From: a virus
DNA: 42,424 nt
Direction: 5' to 3' (one strand)
IMG/VR virus record: IMGVR_UViG_3300008339_000124
Coordinates: 1 to 42,424 of that record
The position numbers and the translations under genes were made by a program. The notes under the pieces are model-generated. The model saw nothing but the letters and a program-made list of their open reading frames with translations, was not told where the DNA came from and made no database searches. Shown one piece after another: positions 11,200 to 19,615 of the stretch (the stretch's first letter is position 1; each line of letters begins with the position of its first letter).

Positions 11200-11207
11200 T
11201 ATAAATA
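11200..11207 (+). promoter_or_regulatory. T4-type late promoter before gene 19
   Basis: An exact TATAAATA lies 22 bases before the gene 19 ATG, followed by the AAGGAG ribosome site. Placed between 18 and 19, it allows more tube than sheath message, as both are needed in many copies. Confidence 0.8.
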
Positions 11208-11228
11208 AAGAAGCTAAGGAGAAAATAA

Positions 11229-11798
11229 ATGGCTAATCCAGATTTTGATGTAAACGTTCTTAGAAGCCGTCTGGTTACGGGTGGTGCACGTCCCACCCTG
11301 TTCCAAGTGCAAGTTCTAAGCCCACCAGGTGTTACCCTACCATTGTCTTCAACACCATTCTTCGTTGAAGCAACTAGCATCCCAGAATCAACCCTGGGTG
11401 TTATTGGTCAAGCATACATGGGTCGCCAGATCCGTCTTGCTGGTGACCGTAAGTTTGGTGACTGGGGCGTTACTGTTGTCAACGATGAAGACTTCACCCT
11501 GCGTAATGCATTCGAAGCATGGTCATCGAACATCAACACAATGCACGGAAACCTTCGTACCGAAAACACACGCCGTGTTCTTGAGTACAAAGCTGATGCT
11601 ATCGTTTCGCAGTTCGCCAAGACTGGTGAGTTGCTAAGACGTTACCGCTTCAATGGTATTTTCCCAGCTGGTGTTGGCAACATCTCGCTGTCCTGGGGTG
11701 CTGTTGATCAAATTGAAAAGTTTGCCGTTACATTTGCCTACGATTACTGGGTACTTGAACAGGAAGGCACAAGCATCAATGACGGCGTATTGAGTTAA
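11229..11798 (+). CDS. 19: Tail tube protein gp19-like
   Basis: The 189-residue protein (T4 gp19 is 163) has the tube fold pattern: an N-terminal FDVNVLRSRLVTGGARPTLF, the TSIPESTLG loop, a strand GDRKFGDWGVTVVND, and a DEDFTLRNAFEAW helix. The C-terminal FAVTFAYDYWVLE strand is also characteristic. gp19 stacks as hexamers into the inner tube through which DNA leaves. It has its own late promoter and an AAGGAG ribosome site. It lies directly between sheath and portal, as in T4. The slightly longer C-terminus (QEGTSINDGVLS) has no visible motif. Confidence 0.94.
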   Translation: MANPDFDVNVLRSRLVTGGARPTLFQVQVLSPPGVTLPLSSTPFFVEATSIPESTLGVIGQAYMGRQIRLAGDRKFGDWGVTVVNDEDFTLRNAFEAWSSNINTMHGNLRTENTRRVLEYKADAIVSQFAKTGELLRRYRFNGIFPAGVGNISLSWGAVDQIEKFAVTFAYDYWVLEQEGTSINDGVLS

Positions 11799-11817
11799 TC
11801 TAAAGGAATAATTAGTT

Positions 11818-13359
11818 ATGGCTGAATTGTTTGGCTTCCAAATTAAACGCAAGCGTGAAGATATGCCGTTACCAGCGGTTACCAGAATGGATCCAGATGA
11901 TGGATCGCTTGAGGTAGCTGCTGGTGGGATGTACGGTACTGTCGTTGATCTAGACGGTACCGTGCGTTCTGAGGCAGAACTTATTGACAAATACCGTCAA
12001 ATGTCAGAGCACCCAGAAGTGGATAGTGCTATTGACGATATCACCAACGAAGCAATCACTGTCGATCAACAAAAAGATAAAGTGTCTGTGGACCTCACAG
12101 AACTGATGATGGACGATAAGATTAAAGATGCTATCGTTATTGAATTCAACAATATACTTCAACTATTAGAATTCAATACCTATGCGTATGATATCTTTAG
12201 AAGATTTTATATTGATGGTCGCCTCTACTATGAGGCAGTGATTGATCCTAAGATGCCAGATGCTGGTATCCAGGAGCTTCGTTATATCGATCCTCGTAAA
12301 ATCCGTAAGGTGAAAGAGGTGAAGCGTAAGCGTGAACAGCGTACTGGTGTTCTTATGCCAGAAATCGCATCAGAATATTACGTCTATAACGAAAAGGGTT
12401 TTACCAAAGCCCTACAGAATAACTCAGGTAACTATGCACAGCAGTCTGGCATTAAAATCGCCAAAGACGCAGTAGTGCATATTATCTCTGGTATGATGAG
12501 TGCGAAGGGTGATATGGTTCTGTCACACCTACACAAAGCTATCAAACCACTTAACCAGCTGCGTACAATGGAAGACTCGCTGGTTATCTACCGAATTTCT
12601 CGTGCCCCTGAACGCCGTGTCTTCTATATTGACGTTGGCAACCTACCAAAAATGAAAGCGGAACAATACGTCAAGGATATCATGACTCGATTCAAGAATC
12701 GAATCGTCTATGATTCCGCGACAGGTGATATCCGTGATGATCGCAAGTTCATGACCATGCTTGAAGACTTCTGGTTACCTCGCCGTGAAGGTGGTAAAGG
12801 TACAGAAATTTCAGTTCTTCCTGGTGGTCAGAACCTGGGTCAGATGGACGATGTTACCTACTTCCAACAAAAGCTGTATCGTTCACTGAACGTGCCTGTT
12901 ACCCGCATGGAAACATCGGCAATCTATGGTACGGGTCGTGCAACCGAAGTCAGCCGTGACGAAGTTAAGTTCTCTAAATTCATTGACCGTCTCCATGTTC
13001 GTTTCGCTATGCTTTTCTCGAAGATACTTGAGCGTCAACTGATCCTGAAGAAAGTAATCACACCAGATGATTGGTACTTGATTTCTGACAAGATTCAGTT
13101 TGTGTTTGCTAAAGATAACTTCTTCCAGGAGCTTAAAAACTCTGAGATTTTGACTGGTCGTTTGAACCTACTGAATGCTCTTTCGAGTGGTTCTATTGGT
13201 AAATACTACTCACATGATTGGGTCAGAAGAAATGTTCTGATGCAGACCGATGAAGATGTCAAAATGATCGATCAGCAAATCTTGGTTGAGCTTCAGAACC
13301 CGATTTACAACCCACCCCCACCACCACCAGAAAACGTTCCTGGTGGGTCACAGAAATAA
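11818..13359 (+). CDS. 20: Portal protein gp20-like
   Basis: At 513 residues it is close to T4 gp20 (524). Hallmarks are HPEVDSAIDDITNEAI in the first third, IQELRYIDPRKIRKV, the LRTMEDSLVIYRISRAPERR block with VFYIDVGNLPKMKAEQY, and the tunnel/stem region with VTRMETS and RATEVSRDEVKF. Portal dodecamers nucleate the prohead and later form the DNA gate and motor dock. The C-terminus ends in a run of about eight prolines followed by polar residues, a disordered tail. The gene follows gene 19 by 19 bases with a GGAA-type ribosome site. Confidence 0.96.
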   Translation: MAELFGFQIKRKREDMPLPAVTRMDPDDGSLEVAAGGMYGTVVDLDGTVRSEAELIDKYRQMSEHPEVDSAIDDITNEAITVDQQKDKVSVDLTELMMDDKIKDAIVIEFNNILQLLEFNTYAYDIFRRFYIDGRLYYEAVIDPKMPDAGIQELRYIDPRKIRKVKEVKRKREQRTGVLMPEIASEYYVYNEKGFTKALQNNSGNYAQQSGIKIAKDAVVHIISGMMSAKGDMVLSHLHKAIKPLNQLRTMEDSLVIYRISRAPERRVFYIDVGNLPKMKAEQYVKDIMTRFKNRIVYDSATGDIRDDRKFMTMLEDFWLPRREGGKGTEISVLPGGQNLGQMDDVTYFQQKLYRSLNVPVTRMETSAIYGTGRATEVSRDEVKFSKFIDRLHVRFAMLFSKILERQLILKKVITPDDWYLISDKIQFVFAKDNFFQELKNSEILTGRLNLLNALSSGSIGKYYSHDWVRRNVLMQTDEDVKMIDQQILVELQNPIYNPPPPPPENVPGGSQK

Positions 13360-13363
13360 AAGT

Positions 13364-13371
13364 TATAAATA
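13364..13371 (+). promoter_or_regulatory. T4-type late promoter before the prohead core genes
   Basis: An exact TATAAATA directly after the gene 20 stop, 14 bases before the ATG at 13385 and overlapping the TTGGAGA ribosome-site region. The resulting leader would be very short. Confidence 0.75.
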
Positions 13372-13384
13372 ATTGGAGAACATT

Positions 13385-13606
13385 ATGTCAGAATCTATTG
13401 AAATTGTAAGAAGTGCTATGAATGACGATGCTGTTGATGTCGCTGCTACCATTGATGCTCTGTTGAAAGACAGAATCCTTGATAGGCTGGCTGATAAACA
13501 GCAAGAAATTATGCATAGTCTTTATAACGAACCAGAAGAAGCGGAAGAGATCATTGATATTCCAGACCTTGATGATGAAGATCTTTCTCTTAATGCAGAA
13601 GATTAA
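13385..13606 (+). CDS. 67: Prohead core protein gp67-like (small acidic)
   Basis: ATG at 13385, preceded by GGAG, gives 73 residues; a TTG at 13373 lies inside the ribosome site and is rejected. The product starts with ESIEIVRSAMNDDAVDVAA, a helical stretch related to the short N-terminal region of T4 gp67 (80 residues). It ends in a strongly acidic tail (DLDDEDLSLNAED). In T4, gp67 (PIP) is an essential core component that is chopped up by the gp21 protease. The assignment rests on size, acidity and the position right after gene 20. Sequence similarity alone is weak. Confidence 0.65.
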   Translation: MSESIEIVRSAMNDDAVDVAATIDALLKDRILDRLADKQQEIMHSLYNEPEEAEEIIDIPDLDDEDLSLNAED

Positions 13607-13625
13607 TAGGTAAAAAGGAAACACA

Positions 13626-14987
13626 ATGAAATCAAAATCAGAGTTCGATGCAAAAAGATACGTCCAGCTATTCATGGCTGGCTACGTGCCAAGATCTAAG
13701 GACGAAAAGAAGTTCGTAGACAAGCACGTTGCTCAGCTTCACCAGGACGTTAACGGCAATAAAGACGATATCTTCAAAGCCACAAATATTCCACCCCACA
13801 AGCGTCTGCCATATCATGGTTATGAGAAAGGTGCTGACGAAAGAATGTATGAAGATGTCGAGCAGATCGATGAGTGGAGCAAAGATAAGCTAACTTCGTA
13901 TATCATTAGTGCCGCATATGATCTAAGAAGAAGAGGTTTCGAAGATGGTATGCAAGCACACAAGGATTTAGAACCAAATAATGATGATTTTCAACGTAGG
14001 CAAGAAAAGCGCAGTAAGAGACAAATTGGAATAGGACGCGCTGCTCTGAAGTTGGCTTACAGAAAACTACCTGAAGATGTTGAGCAGATTGATGAAGCAT
14101 CTCTTGTTGCTGGAACAAAGTTAATATCAAAGCACGAAGGTGCTGATGGTCACCATGCAGAAGTTCGCTACAGCAAAGAATGGGACGATTATCAAGTGCA
14201 TCATTATCTGAACGGTAAACACTTGGGTGAAGGTCCAGTGTCTTATCACTATGAGGATAAAAAAGACGCTGAAAATGTAGCAAGATACACCACATCAATA
14301 AGAAATCACGATTACACTGATGGTAATAGCCCAACCAAAAGAACTTATGGTAAAGATCCAGTGCAAGAAGCTATTGAAGCACTTGAAGAAGAAATGTCAG
14401 ATGCACAAATGGCAAAGCGTGAGCGCATTGTCAAGTCTATGAAGAAGAAAGCTGGTACATTCAAAAAGCGTTATGGTGAAAAAGCCGAAGACGTTATGTA
14501 TGCAACCGCCACTAAAATGGCTATGGAAGATCTGGATTATGTCAATCTTGACATGACAGATGCTGTTGCTGATCTTATTGAAAGTGAACACAATTTAGTC
14601 GGTAAACAAAAAAATATCGACAAGAATGACAACGGAAAGATTGATGCAGAAGATCTTAAACTTCTTCGTGATCAAAAAGGCTTGAAGCATATGGAAAATC
14701 AAGCTAAGAAAGTCCGTGAAGTTACCAAGAAGTATCCAATGGCTCAAAGAGACGAATCTGTAATCGAACAGCTGCTTTCTCAGATCGATGAAGAAACCGT
14801 TGTCCTGGAATTCAACAGCGGTGAAACCATTGAAATTGTTGGAACACTTGCTGAAAGTATTCTTAATATTTTCATGGAGTTATCCGAAGACAACCAAGCT
14901 CAATTCGAAGAATTGATTTCAGAAAGCATGACTGACTTCGAAGATGCTCTTTCATTCATTGCCGAAGCATATGAGGGGAATGAATAA
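13626..14987 (+). CDS. Large prohead-core/internal protein in the gene 68 slot, with EF-hand and repeat motifs
   Basis: The 453-residue protein occupies the position of T4 gene 68 (141 residues) but is three times longer. The start KSEFDAKRYVQLFMAGYVP is followed by two copies of EDVEQIDE (76-83 and 150-157), each ending in I-D-E and followed by W or A. T4 gp21 cuts after (I/L)-X-E, so these may be processing sites. A Lys/Arg-rich block follows (REKIV-like, MKKKAGTFKKRYGEKAEDV) with VMYATATKMA, a motif common in environmental T4-like phages. Residues 332-343 form a good EF-hand calcium loop (DKNDNGKIDAED). The C-terminus is acidic. An internal or scaffold role is inferred from position. Confidence 0.65.
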   Translation: MKSKSEFDAKRYVQLFMAGYVPRSKDEKKFVDKHVAQLHQDVNGNKDDIFKATNIPPHKRLPYHGYEKGADERMYEDVEQIDEWSKDKLTSYIISAAYDLRRRGFEDGMQAHKDLEPNNDDFQRRQEKRSKRQIGIGRAALKLAYRKLPEDVEQIDEASLVAGTKLISKHEGADGHHAEVRYSKEWDDYQVHHYLNGKHLGEGPVSYHYEDKKDAENVARYTTSIRNHDYTDGNSPTKRTYGKDPVQEAIEALEEEMSDAQMAKRERIVKSMKKKAGTFKKRYGEKAEDVMYATATKMAMEDLDYVNLDMTDAVADLIESEHNLVGKQKNIDKNDNGKIDAEDLKLLRDQKGLKHMENQAKKVREVTKKYPMAQRDESVIEQLLSQIDEETVVLEFNSGETIEIVGTLAESILNIFMELSEDNQAQFEELISESMTDFEDALSFIAEAYEGNE

Positions 14988-15340
14988 TGCCATTAGTCTA
15001 TACACAAAATAAAGGCGGTAAAGCTGTCATTCGTGACACAGCAAACGCAACTTACATAGTTGCTGGTAACTCTGCTGCTTCAAACGTTGCTTCTGCTGGT
15101 GAAACAGTTGTTGGTGCATCGATCTCTCAGATCTGGTGGACTGGTGACTGGACTGTCAAGCGTGGCGCAAACACTGTTCTTGTTCTCAAAGACTCTGGAT
15201 CCTGGGATCTAAATGGTTCTGGTATTAATCTTGGAGAATTCCCAGCTGCTAACCTTGTTGTCGAAGCTGCTAACACAGGAACCATTATTGTTGAGTTGTC
15301 GAAGAACTCGAATTTTGTTTCCGAATACCTGGTAGGATAA
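14987..15340 (+). CDS. Conserved small virion-region protein of unknown function
   Basis: The 117-residue product starts in the stop codon of the previous gene (TAATG). It is Ala/Gly/Val/Thr-rich with predicted beta strands, for example TVKRGANTVLVLKDSGSWDL, and a central IWWTGDWTV motif. There is no signal peptide, transmembrane segment or enzymatic motif. It lies between the gene 68-slot protein and the protease gp21, so it is probably expressed late with the prohead genes. It could be a capsid accessory or decoration protein. That role is inferred only from location and its beta-rich composition. Confidence 0.6.
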   Translation: MPLVYTQNKGGKAVIRDTANATYIVAGNSAASNVASAGETVVGASISQIWWTGDWTVKRGANTVLVLKDSGSWDLNGSGINLGEFPAANLVVEAANTGTIIVELSKNSNFVSEYLVG

Positions 15341-15343
15341 TCA

Positions 15344-16009
15344 ATGAAACTATTCTCAGAATTGTTAGAAGATGTTCAATACATTACCGAAACTCGTGAA
15401 GACGGTAAAAAGAATCTGTACATCACTGGTCCATTCCTTCAGTGTGAAGTGAAAAACCGTAATGGTCGCCTGTATGAGAAGGCAATCATGTCACGCGAAG
15501 TCGCTAGATACAATAAAGATCTTATTGAATCTGGTCGTGCTTTCGGTGAACTCGGTCACCCAGCTGGACCACAAATGAATTTAGAGCGAGTCTCTCACCG
15601 TATTATCAGTCTGAAAGAAGACGGTAATAACTATATCGGTAAGGCTATGCTTATTGACACCCCTTATGGAAATATCGCAAAAGGTATCATCGAGTCTGGT
15701 GGTCGCCTGGGTGTTTCTTCTCGTGGTCTTGGTTCTCTTGAAGAACGCAACGGTACTAAGTATGTCAAAGACGATTTCATGCTGGCAACAGCTGCTGATA
15801 TCGTTGCTGATCCTTCTGCACCTGACGCATTCGTTAATGGGATCATGGAAGGTGTTGAATGGATTTGGGACAACGGTGCTCTTCGTGCTGAAGAAATTGC
15901 TGCTCAGACCCGCAAAAAGATCGATGAGTCAGTGAAAAAACAGGGTATTACGGAAGAAATGAAGTTTAAAGCTTTCTATTATTATCTTGAAAAGCTTTCA
16001 AAATCGTGA
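15344..16009 (+). CDS. 21: Prohead core protease gp21-like
   Basis: The 221-residue protein (T4 gp21 is about 212) begins MKLFSELLEDV and has the protease landmarks: VKNRNGRLYEK, FGELGHPAGP with the candidate catalytic His72, and LGVSSRGLGSL with candidate nucleophile Ser at 125 or 126. A downstream ASP-rich ADIVADPSAPDAF follows. In T4, the serine protease matures the prohead, cutting capsid and core proteins after (I/L)-X-E. Candidate sites of this form are visible in gp23 (residue 58) and the gene 68-slot protein. The start is 3 bases after the previous stop. Confidence 0.94.
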   Translation: MKLFSELLEDVQYITETREDGKKNLYITGPFLQCEVKNRNGRLYEKAIMSREVARYNKDLIESGRAFGELGHPAGPQMNLERVSHRIISLKEDGNNYIGKAMLIDTPYGNIAKGIIESGGRLGVSSRGLGSLEERNGTKYVKDDFMLATAADIVADPSAPDAFVNGIMEGVEWIWDNGALRAEEIAAQTRKKIDESVKKQGITEEMKFKAFYYYLEKLSKS

Positions 16010-16013
16010 ATGT

Positions 16014-16021
16014 TATAAATA
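16014..16021 (+). promoter_or_regulatory. T4-type late promoter before gene 22
   Basis: An exact TATAAATA just after the gene 21 stop and 36 bases before the gene 22 ATG, which has an AAGGAG ribosome site. Confidence 0.8.
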
Positions 16022-16056
16022 AAGATACAGATTAACATATAGTCAAGGAGTAGGGA

Positions 16057-17043
16057 ATGAGTGACAACAGAGAAACCCAATACCTGGATGAAGCATCGGC
16101 TGTCGATACTTTAAGACCAGGTTCCATGCCAGCAAACATCCCAGATAGCAAGGCTGCAATGCTTGCTTATGTGATGCAAGTTGCTGGTGGTATGTCGAAA
16201 GATGATCTGAACGGATTTGCGCAATCTCTTGCACAGATCGGTCATGAAGCAGATCAAGTCCCAGCTGATGCAGATAGCAATCGCGCTACCATCGCTGCTA
16301 AGGGCGCAATGAAGGAAAGCATTGATGAGATGTTCATTGATGAAAACCTTTCGGAAGAATTCAAACAAAAAGCTTCTACTCTGTTTGAAGCTGCTGTACA
16401 CGCACGTTTGGTTATCGAGTCTGCTAATATCCAAGAAGCATACGAAGAGATTCTTGTCGAACAAACTGCTGAAATTGTCGAAGCCGTCACCACCAAGGTT
16501 GACGAGTATCTCGACTATGTTGTAGAAAAGTGGATGGAAGAAAATGAAGTCGCAATTGAGTCTGCCCTGAAAGCAGAAGCAATGGAAAGCTTCATTGAAG
16601 GTCTGAAGACCCTATTCCAAGAACATTACATTGAAATCCCAGACGATAAAGTTGATGTACTTGAAGAACTGGGTAACCAAGTAGAAGACCTGGAAGCACA
16701 GCTGAACGAGTCGATTAACGAAACCATCGAACTCCGTAAGCAACTTGCAGAAGCTTCTATGGAACAAATTTTTGCTGATATGACAGAAGGACTTGCTGCT
16801 ACGCAGATCGAGAAATTCCGCACATTAGCAGAAGGTGTCTCGTTTGAAGGTGACTTACATGATTTTGCCAATAAGCTTTCTGTTATCAAGGAATCGTACC
16901 TTGGTGGCAAAAGACATTCCACTGGCATGATCATGGAAGAATCCCCAAGCCGTGACATTAACGAGCTACATGATGTTGTTCCTGAGTCTGGTGTAATGTC
17001 CGTCTATACACAAGCAATTTCACGTACTGTTAAAAAGCAGTAA
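16057..17043 (+). CDS. 22: Major prohead scaffold protein gp22-like
   Basis: The 328-residue protein (T4 gp22 is 269) is highly acidic and almost entirely helical, with a long coiled-coil-like region around residues 190-240 (VLEELGNQVEDLEAQLNES) as expected for the scaffold core. The middle has ESIDEMFIDENLSEEFKQKA, characteristic of the family. The C-terminal part (FEGDLHDFANKLSVIKESYL) is the most conserved segment of gp22. The core assembles on the portal and is later degraded by gp21 to make room for DNA. It has its own late promoter, and gene 23 follows with another. Confidence 0.93.
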   Translation: MSDNRETQYLDEASAVDTLRPGSMPANIPDSKAAMLAYVMQVAGGMSKDDLNGFAQSLAQIGHEADQVPADADSNRATIAAKGAMKESIDEMFIDENLSEEFKQKASTLFEAAVHARLVIESANIQEAYEEILVEQTAEIVEAVTTKVDEYLDYVVEKWMEENEVAIESALKAEAMESFIEGLKTLFQEHYIEIPDDKVDVLEELGNQVEDLEAQLNESINETIELRKQLAEASMEQIFADMTEGLAATQIEKFRTLAEGVSFEGDLHDFANKLSVIKESYLGGKRHSTGMIMEESPSRDINELHDVVPESGVMSVYTQAISRTVKKQ

Positions 17044-17045
17044 TT

Positions 17046-17053
17046 TATAAATA
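17046..17053 (+). promoter_or_regulatory. T4-type late promoter before gene 23
   Basis: An exact TATAAATA 46 bases before the gene 23 ATG, followed by AAGGAGATAAG as the ribosome site. A dedicated promoter fits the very high demand for capsid protein. Confidence 0.85.
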
Positions 17054-17091
17054 ATAAGTAAACAAGTTTTTTACGCAAGGAGATAAGAAGT

Positions 17092-18423
17092 ATGTTATTA
17101 AATGAAGAAGTACAAAGAAAGTGGGCACCAGTCCTTGAACACGCAGATTTGAGTCCAATCAGAGATGCTGTTCGCAGAAACGTCACTGCTGTTGTTCTAG
17201 AAAATACGGAAAATGAACTCCGTAAGGCTGGATCAATGGTCGGTGGTCAACAGCTGCTGGGCGAAGCTGCTCCAACCAACGCAACAGGTTCTGCTGTTGA
17301 TAACTTCGATCCAGTTCTGATTTCGCTGGTTCGCCGTGCAATGCCAAACCTGATCGCTTACGATATCTGTGGCGTTCAGCCAATGACTGGTCCTACTGGT
17401 CTGATTTTCGCAATGCGTTCGCGTTACGCAAACCAAACTGGTGACGAAGCTTTCTACAACGAAGCTAACACCGCATACGCAACCGTTGTTGGTGGTGCTA
17501 ACACTCTTGGTGACAAGCACGTTGGTGGTTTCCCAGGCAACACAACCACAGGTACAGCTAACCTGGCTGAAGAAGGCATCTATAACTTCGGTGATGGTAT
17601 GTCAACAGCTCAGTCCGAAGCTCTGGGTACATCTGGCAACACTGCATTCCCAGAAATGGCATTCAGCGTTGAGAAGGTCACTGTAACTGCTAAGAGCCGT
17701 GCTCTGAAAGCTGAGTACACCCTAGAACTGGCACAAGACCTGAAAGCAATTCATGGTCTGGATGCTGAAACCGAACTGTCGAACATTCTGTCTACCGAAA
17801 TTCTGGCAGAAATCAACCGTGAAGTTGTTCGCACAATCAGCGTAACTGCTGAAAAAGGTGCTACCGAAGGTACAACCACAGCTGGTGTGTTCGATCTTGA
17901 CACCGACTCGAATGGTCGTTGGTCCGTTGAGAAGTTCAAAGGTCTGATGTTCCAAATCGAGCGCGAAGCTAACCAAATTGCGAAGGGTACCCGTAGAGGG
18001 AAAGGTAACATCATCATTTGCTCGTCCGATGTTGCATCGGCTCTGCAAATGGCTGGTGTTCTGGATTACACCCCAGCTCTGAACAGCAACCAACTGAACG
18101 TTGATGATACAGGCAACACCTTCGCTGGTGTCCTGAATGGTCGTCTGCGTGTCTACATCGATCCATATGCAACTGGCAACTACATGGTTGTTGGTTACAA
18201 AGGTGCCTCGGCATTCGATGCTGGTCTGTTCTACTGCCCATACGTTCCGCTGCAAATGGTCCGTGCCGTTGATCCTTCGAGCTTTGCTCCTAAGATCGGC
18301 TTCAAGACCCGTTACGGTATCGTTGCTAACCCATTTGCACAAGGCACCACAGATGGTCTGGGCGCTCTTGTCGTGGACAGCAACAAGTACTACCGCCGTG
18401 TCCTTGTTCGCAACCTGATGTAA
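17092..18423 (+). CDS. 23: Major capsid protein gp23-like
   Basis: The 443-residue precursor (T4 gp23 is 521) shows the conserved VRRAMPNLIAYDICGVQPM and GPTGLIFAMRSRY blocks, EMAFSVEKVTVTAKSRALKA, and the C-terminal PFAQGTTDGLG. A QQLLGE-AAP sequence at 53-61 matches the (I/L)-X-E cut site of the gp21 protease, so mature protein probably starts at Ala59 (in T4 the cut is after residue 65). The codon for Glu58 is at 17263-17265. Codon use is strongly biased, as expected of an abundant protein. A strong hairpin terminator follows 30 bases after the stop. Confidence 0.97.
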   Translation: MLLNEEVQRKWAPVLEHADLSPIRDAVRRNVTAVVLENTENELRKAGSMVGGQQLLGEAAPTNATGSAVDNFDPVLISLVRRAMPNLIAYDICGVQPMTGPTGLIFAMRSRYANQTGDEAFYNEANTAYATVVGGANTLGDKHVGGFPGNTTTGTANLAEEGIYNFGDGMSTAQSEALGTSGNTAFPEMAFSVEKVTVTAKSRALKAEYTLELAQDLKAIHGLDAETELSNILSTEILAEINREVVRTISVTAEKGATEGTTTAGVFDLDTDSNGRWSVEKFKGLMFQIEREANQIAKGTRRGKGNIIICSSDVASALQMAGVLDYTPALNSNQLNVDDTGNTFAGVLNGRLRVYIDPYATGNYMVVGYKGASAFDAGLFYCPYVPLQMVRAVDPSSFAPKIGFKTRYGIVANPFAQGTTDGLGALVVDSNKYYRRVLVRNLM

Positions 18424-18452
18424 TTAAAACAATAACAGGTGTTGTAACATTC

Positions 18453-18480
18453 AGAGGGAGCAGAAATGCTCCCTCTTTTT
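18453..18480 (+). terminator. Rho-independent terminator after gene 23
   Basis: A perfect 10-bp stem AGAGGGAGCA / TGCTCCCTCT with a GAAA tetraloop is followed by a run of five T. It ends the virion block before the early promoter at 18485. Confidence 0.95.
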
Positions 18481-18484
18481 GCAC

Positions 18485-18512
18485 TTGACAAATCTAAAAA
18501 TCCTGGTATAAT
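18485..18512 (+). promoter_or_regulatory. Sigma70-type promoter (perfect -35 and extended -10)
   Basis: TTGACA at 18485-18490, 16-base spacer, TATAAT at 18507-18512 with an upstream TGG (extended -10). It lies directly behind the gene 23 terminator and would start early transcription of 18591 onward toward uvsY. Confidence 0.85.
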
Positions 18513-18559
18513 TGGGATGTTCTCCTTCATATATTATGGTTCTATGTATATTATGAGAT

Positions 18560-18567
18560 ACTAAATA
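18560..18567 (+). promoter_or_regulatory. Possible late promoter variant (ACTAAATA)
   Basis: ACTAAATA lies 24 bases before the ATG at 18591, next to an early promoter. This would give the tube-like gene both early and late transcription. Function inferred from recurrence of CTAAATA in gaps. Confidence 0.35.
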
Positions 18568-18590
18568 CTGTATAACATAAGGAATCATAT

Positions 18591-19136
18591 ATGAGTCTAG
18601 TTAATAACCAACCCGTCAATAATAACTTTCTATCACCACTTGGCTACAAGTTTCATATTGATAGAATGCCAACGTTTAATTTCTTTGTACAGGCTGTTAA
18701 AGTACCAAATATTAACCTACCAGCAGCCTTGCAGACCACTCCATTCTCTGTCATGCCGTTCCCTGGTGATCACCTACAGTTTGGTGTTCTAGATGTTATA
18801 TTCAAGATGGACGAAGCATTACTTACCTACACAGAGATCTTCGACTGGATGCAAGCCCTTGGCTTCCCAGAACAGTACGAACAATACCGTGCTGGTACGA
18901 TTCCTACCAATTCATCTACAGGTAAAAGAAACACAGTTTCAGATGCTTCTTTGACAGTCCTGTCTTCTGCGATGAATCCGATATTCATCTACAAGTTCCG
19001 TAATCTGTTCCCAACCTCAATTGGTTCTTTCAACTTCGATACCCGTGATTCTGAAGTAACTTACATCACTTGCGAAGTTCAATTCAAGTTTGGTTTCATG
19101 ACCGTTTCAAGAGACCCACAAGAATACGGGGCTTGA
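18591..19136 (+). CDS. Tail tube-like or tail completion protein (gene 3 slot)
   Basis: The 181-residue protein lies between 23 and uvsY, the position that in marine T4-like phages is often annotated as gp3 (tail completion) or as a gp19-like protein. The sequence has FLSPLGYKFHIDRMPTFNFF, VPNINLPAALQTTPF, PFPGDHLQFGVLDVIFKMDE, and IFDWMQALGFPEQYEQY, then SFNFDTRDSEVTYITCEVQFKF. This beta-rich pattern with the VPGI- and GFP-type motifs fits the tube fold shared by gp19, gp48 and gp54. A virion tail role is well supported. Whether it is gp3, a tube initiator or another tube-like protein is not settled here. RBS AAGGAA lies 11 bases upstream. Confidence 0.75.
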   Translation: MSLVNNQPVNNNFLSPLGYKFHIDRMPTFNFFVQAVKVPNINLPAALQTTPFSVMPFPGDHLQFGVLDVIFKMDEALLTYTEIFDWMQALGFPEQYEQYRAGTIPTNSSTGKRNTVSDASLTVLSSAMNPIFIYKFRNLFPTSIGSFNFDTRDSEVTYITCEVQFKFGFMTVSRDPQEYGA

Positions 19137-19161
19137 TTATATCATAGAAATATGTTATAAT
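19133..19161 (+). promoter_or_regulatory. Sigma70-type promoter of uvsY with hairpin in the spacer
   Basis: TTGATT (19133-19138), 17-base spacer, TATAAT (19156-19161). The stretch 19135-19162 is an inverted repeat with 12-base arms around GAAA and one mismatch. The AGAAATATGT-TATAAT core is shared with the promoters at 29083 and 37620. The predicted start lies about 12 bases from the uvsY ATG. Confidence 0.75.
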
Positions 19162-19180
19162 CAAATCTTTGGGAATTGCT

Positions 19181-19615
19181 ATGCGTATTGATGAAATTCA
19201 AGCACTTTGGGAAGCAGACGCTAATATAGACCGTATGGAACTTGGTAATGAAGCTATCAAGATTCCTAAGCTGCACTCGAAGTATTACAAGATCTATATC
19301 GATGAACGTCTTGCCTTGCGTAAGGCACAGGCTGATTATAAGGTCTTGCTCAAAGATAAGCAAGTCTACTACATGGGTGGTATGGACAAAGCAGAACTTG
19401 ACGAGCGTGGATGGGAACAAAACCCTATACGAGTTCTCAAAGCCGACCTACCAACCTATATTGATGCAGACCCAGATATTATCAAACAAGCCCTGAAGAT
19501 CGGATATCAGCAAGAGAAGGTAGACTTCCTGGAAAGTGTTATCAAGACTCTGCGTGAAAGGGGTTTCAATATCAAGTCTGCTATCGAGTGGGCGAGGTTC
19601 CAAGTTGGTGGTTAA
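19181..19615 (+). CDS. uvsY: UvsY-like recombination mediator
   Basis: ATG at 19181 gives 144 residues (T4 UvsY is 137) and the typical start MRIDEIQALWEADANID; a TTG at 19169 is rejected. The centre has KIPKLHSKYYKIYIDERLAL and a KADYKVL-like helix, and the C-terminus FLESVIKTLRERGFNIK, all characteristic of the family. In T4, UvsY loads the UvsX recombinase onto gp32-coated single strands. The ATG lies just downstream of its own promoter, with only GGGA as a weak ribosome site. The stop overlaps the uvsW start (TAATG), so both recombination genes are coupled. Confidence 0.94.
   Translation: MRIDEIQALWEADANIDRMELGNEAIKIPKLHSKYYKIYIDERLALRKAQADYKVLLKDKQVYYMGGMDKAELDERGWEQNPIRVLKADLPTYIDADPDIIKQALKIGYQQEKVDFLESVIKTLRERGFNIKSAIEWARFQVGG

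Noticed and set aside
17722-18342. 206-residue minus-strand frame opposite gene 23
   Set aside because: It is a shadow of the biased codon use of gene 23, has no ribosome site or promoter, and a Cys/Thr-rich translation without any recognisable pattern.
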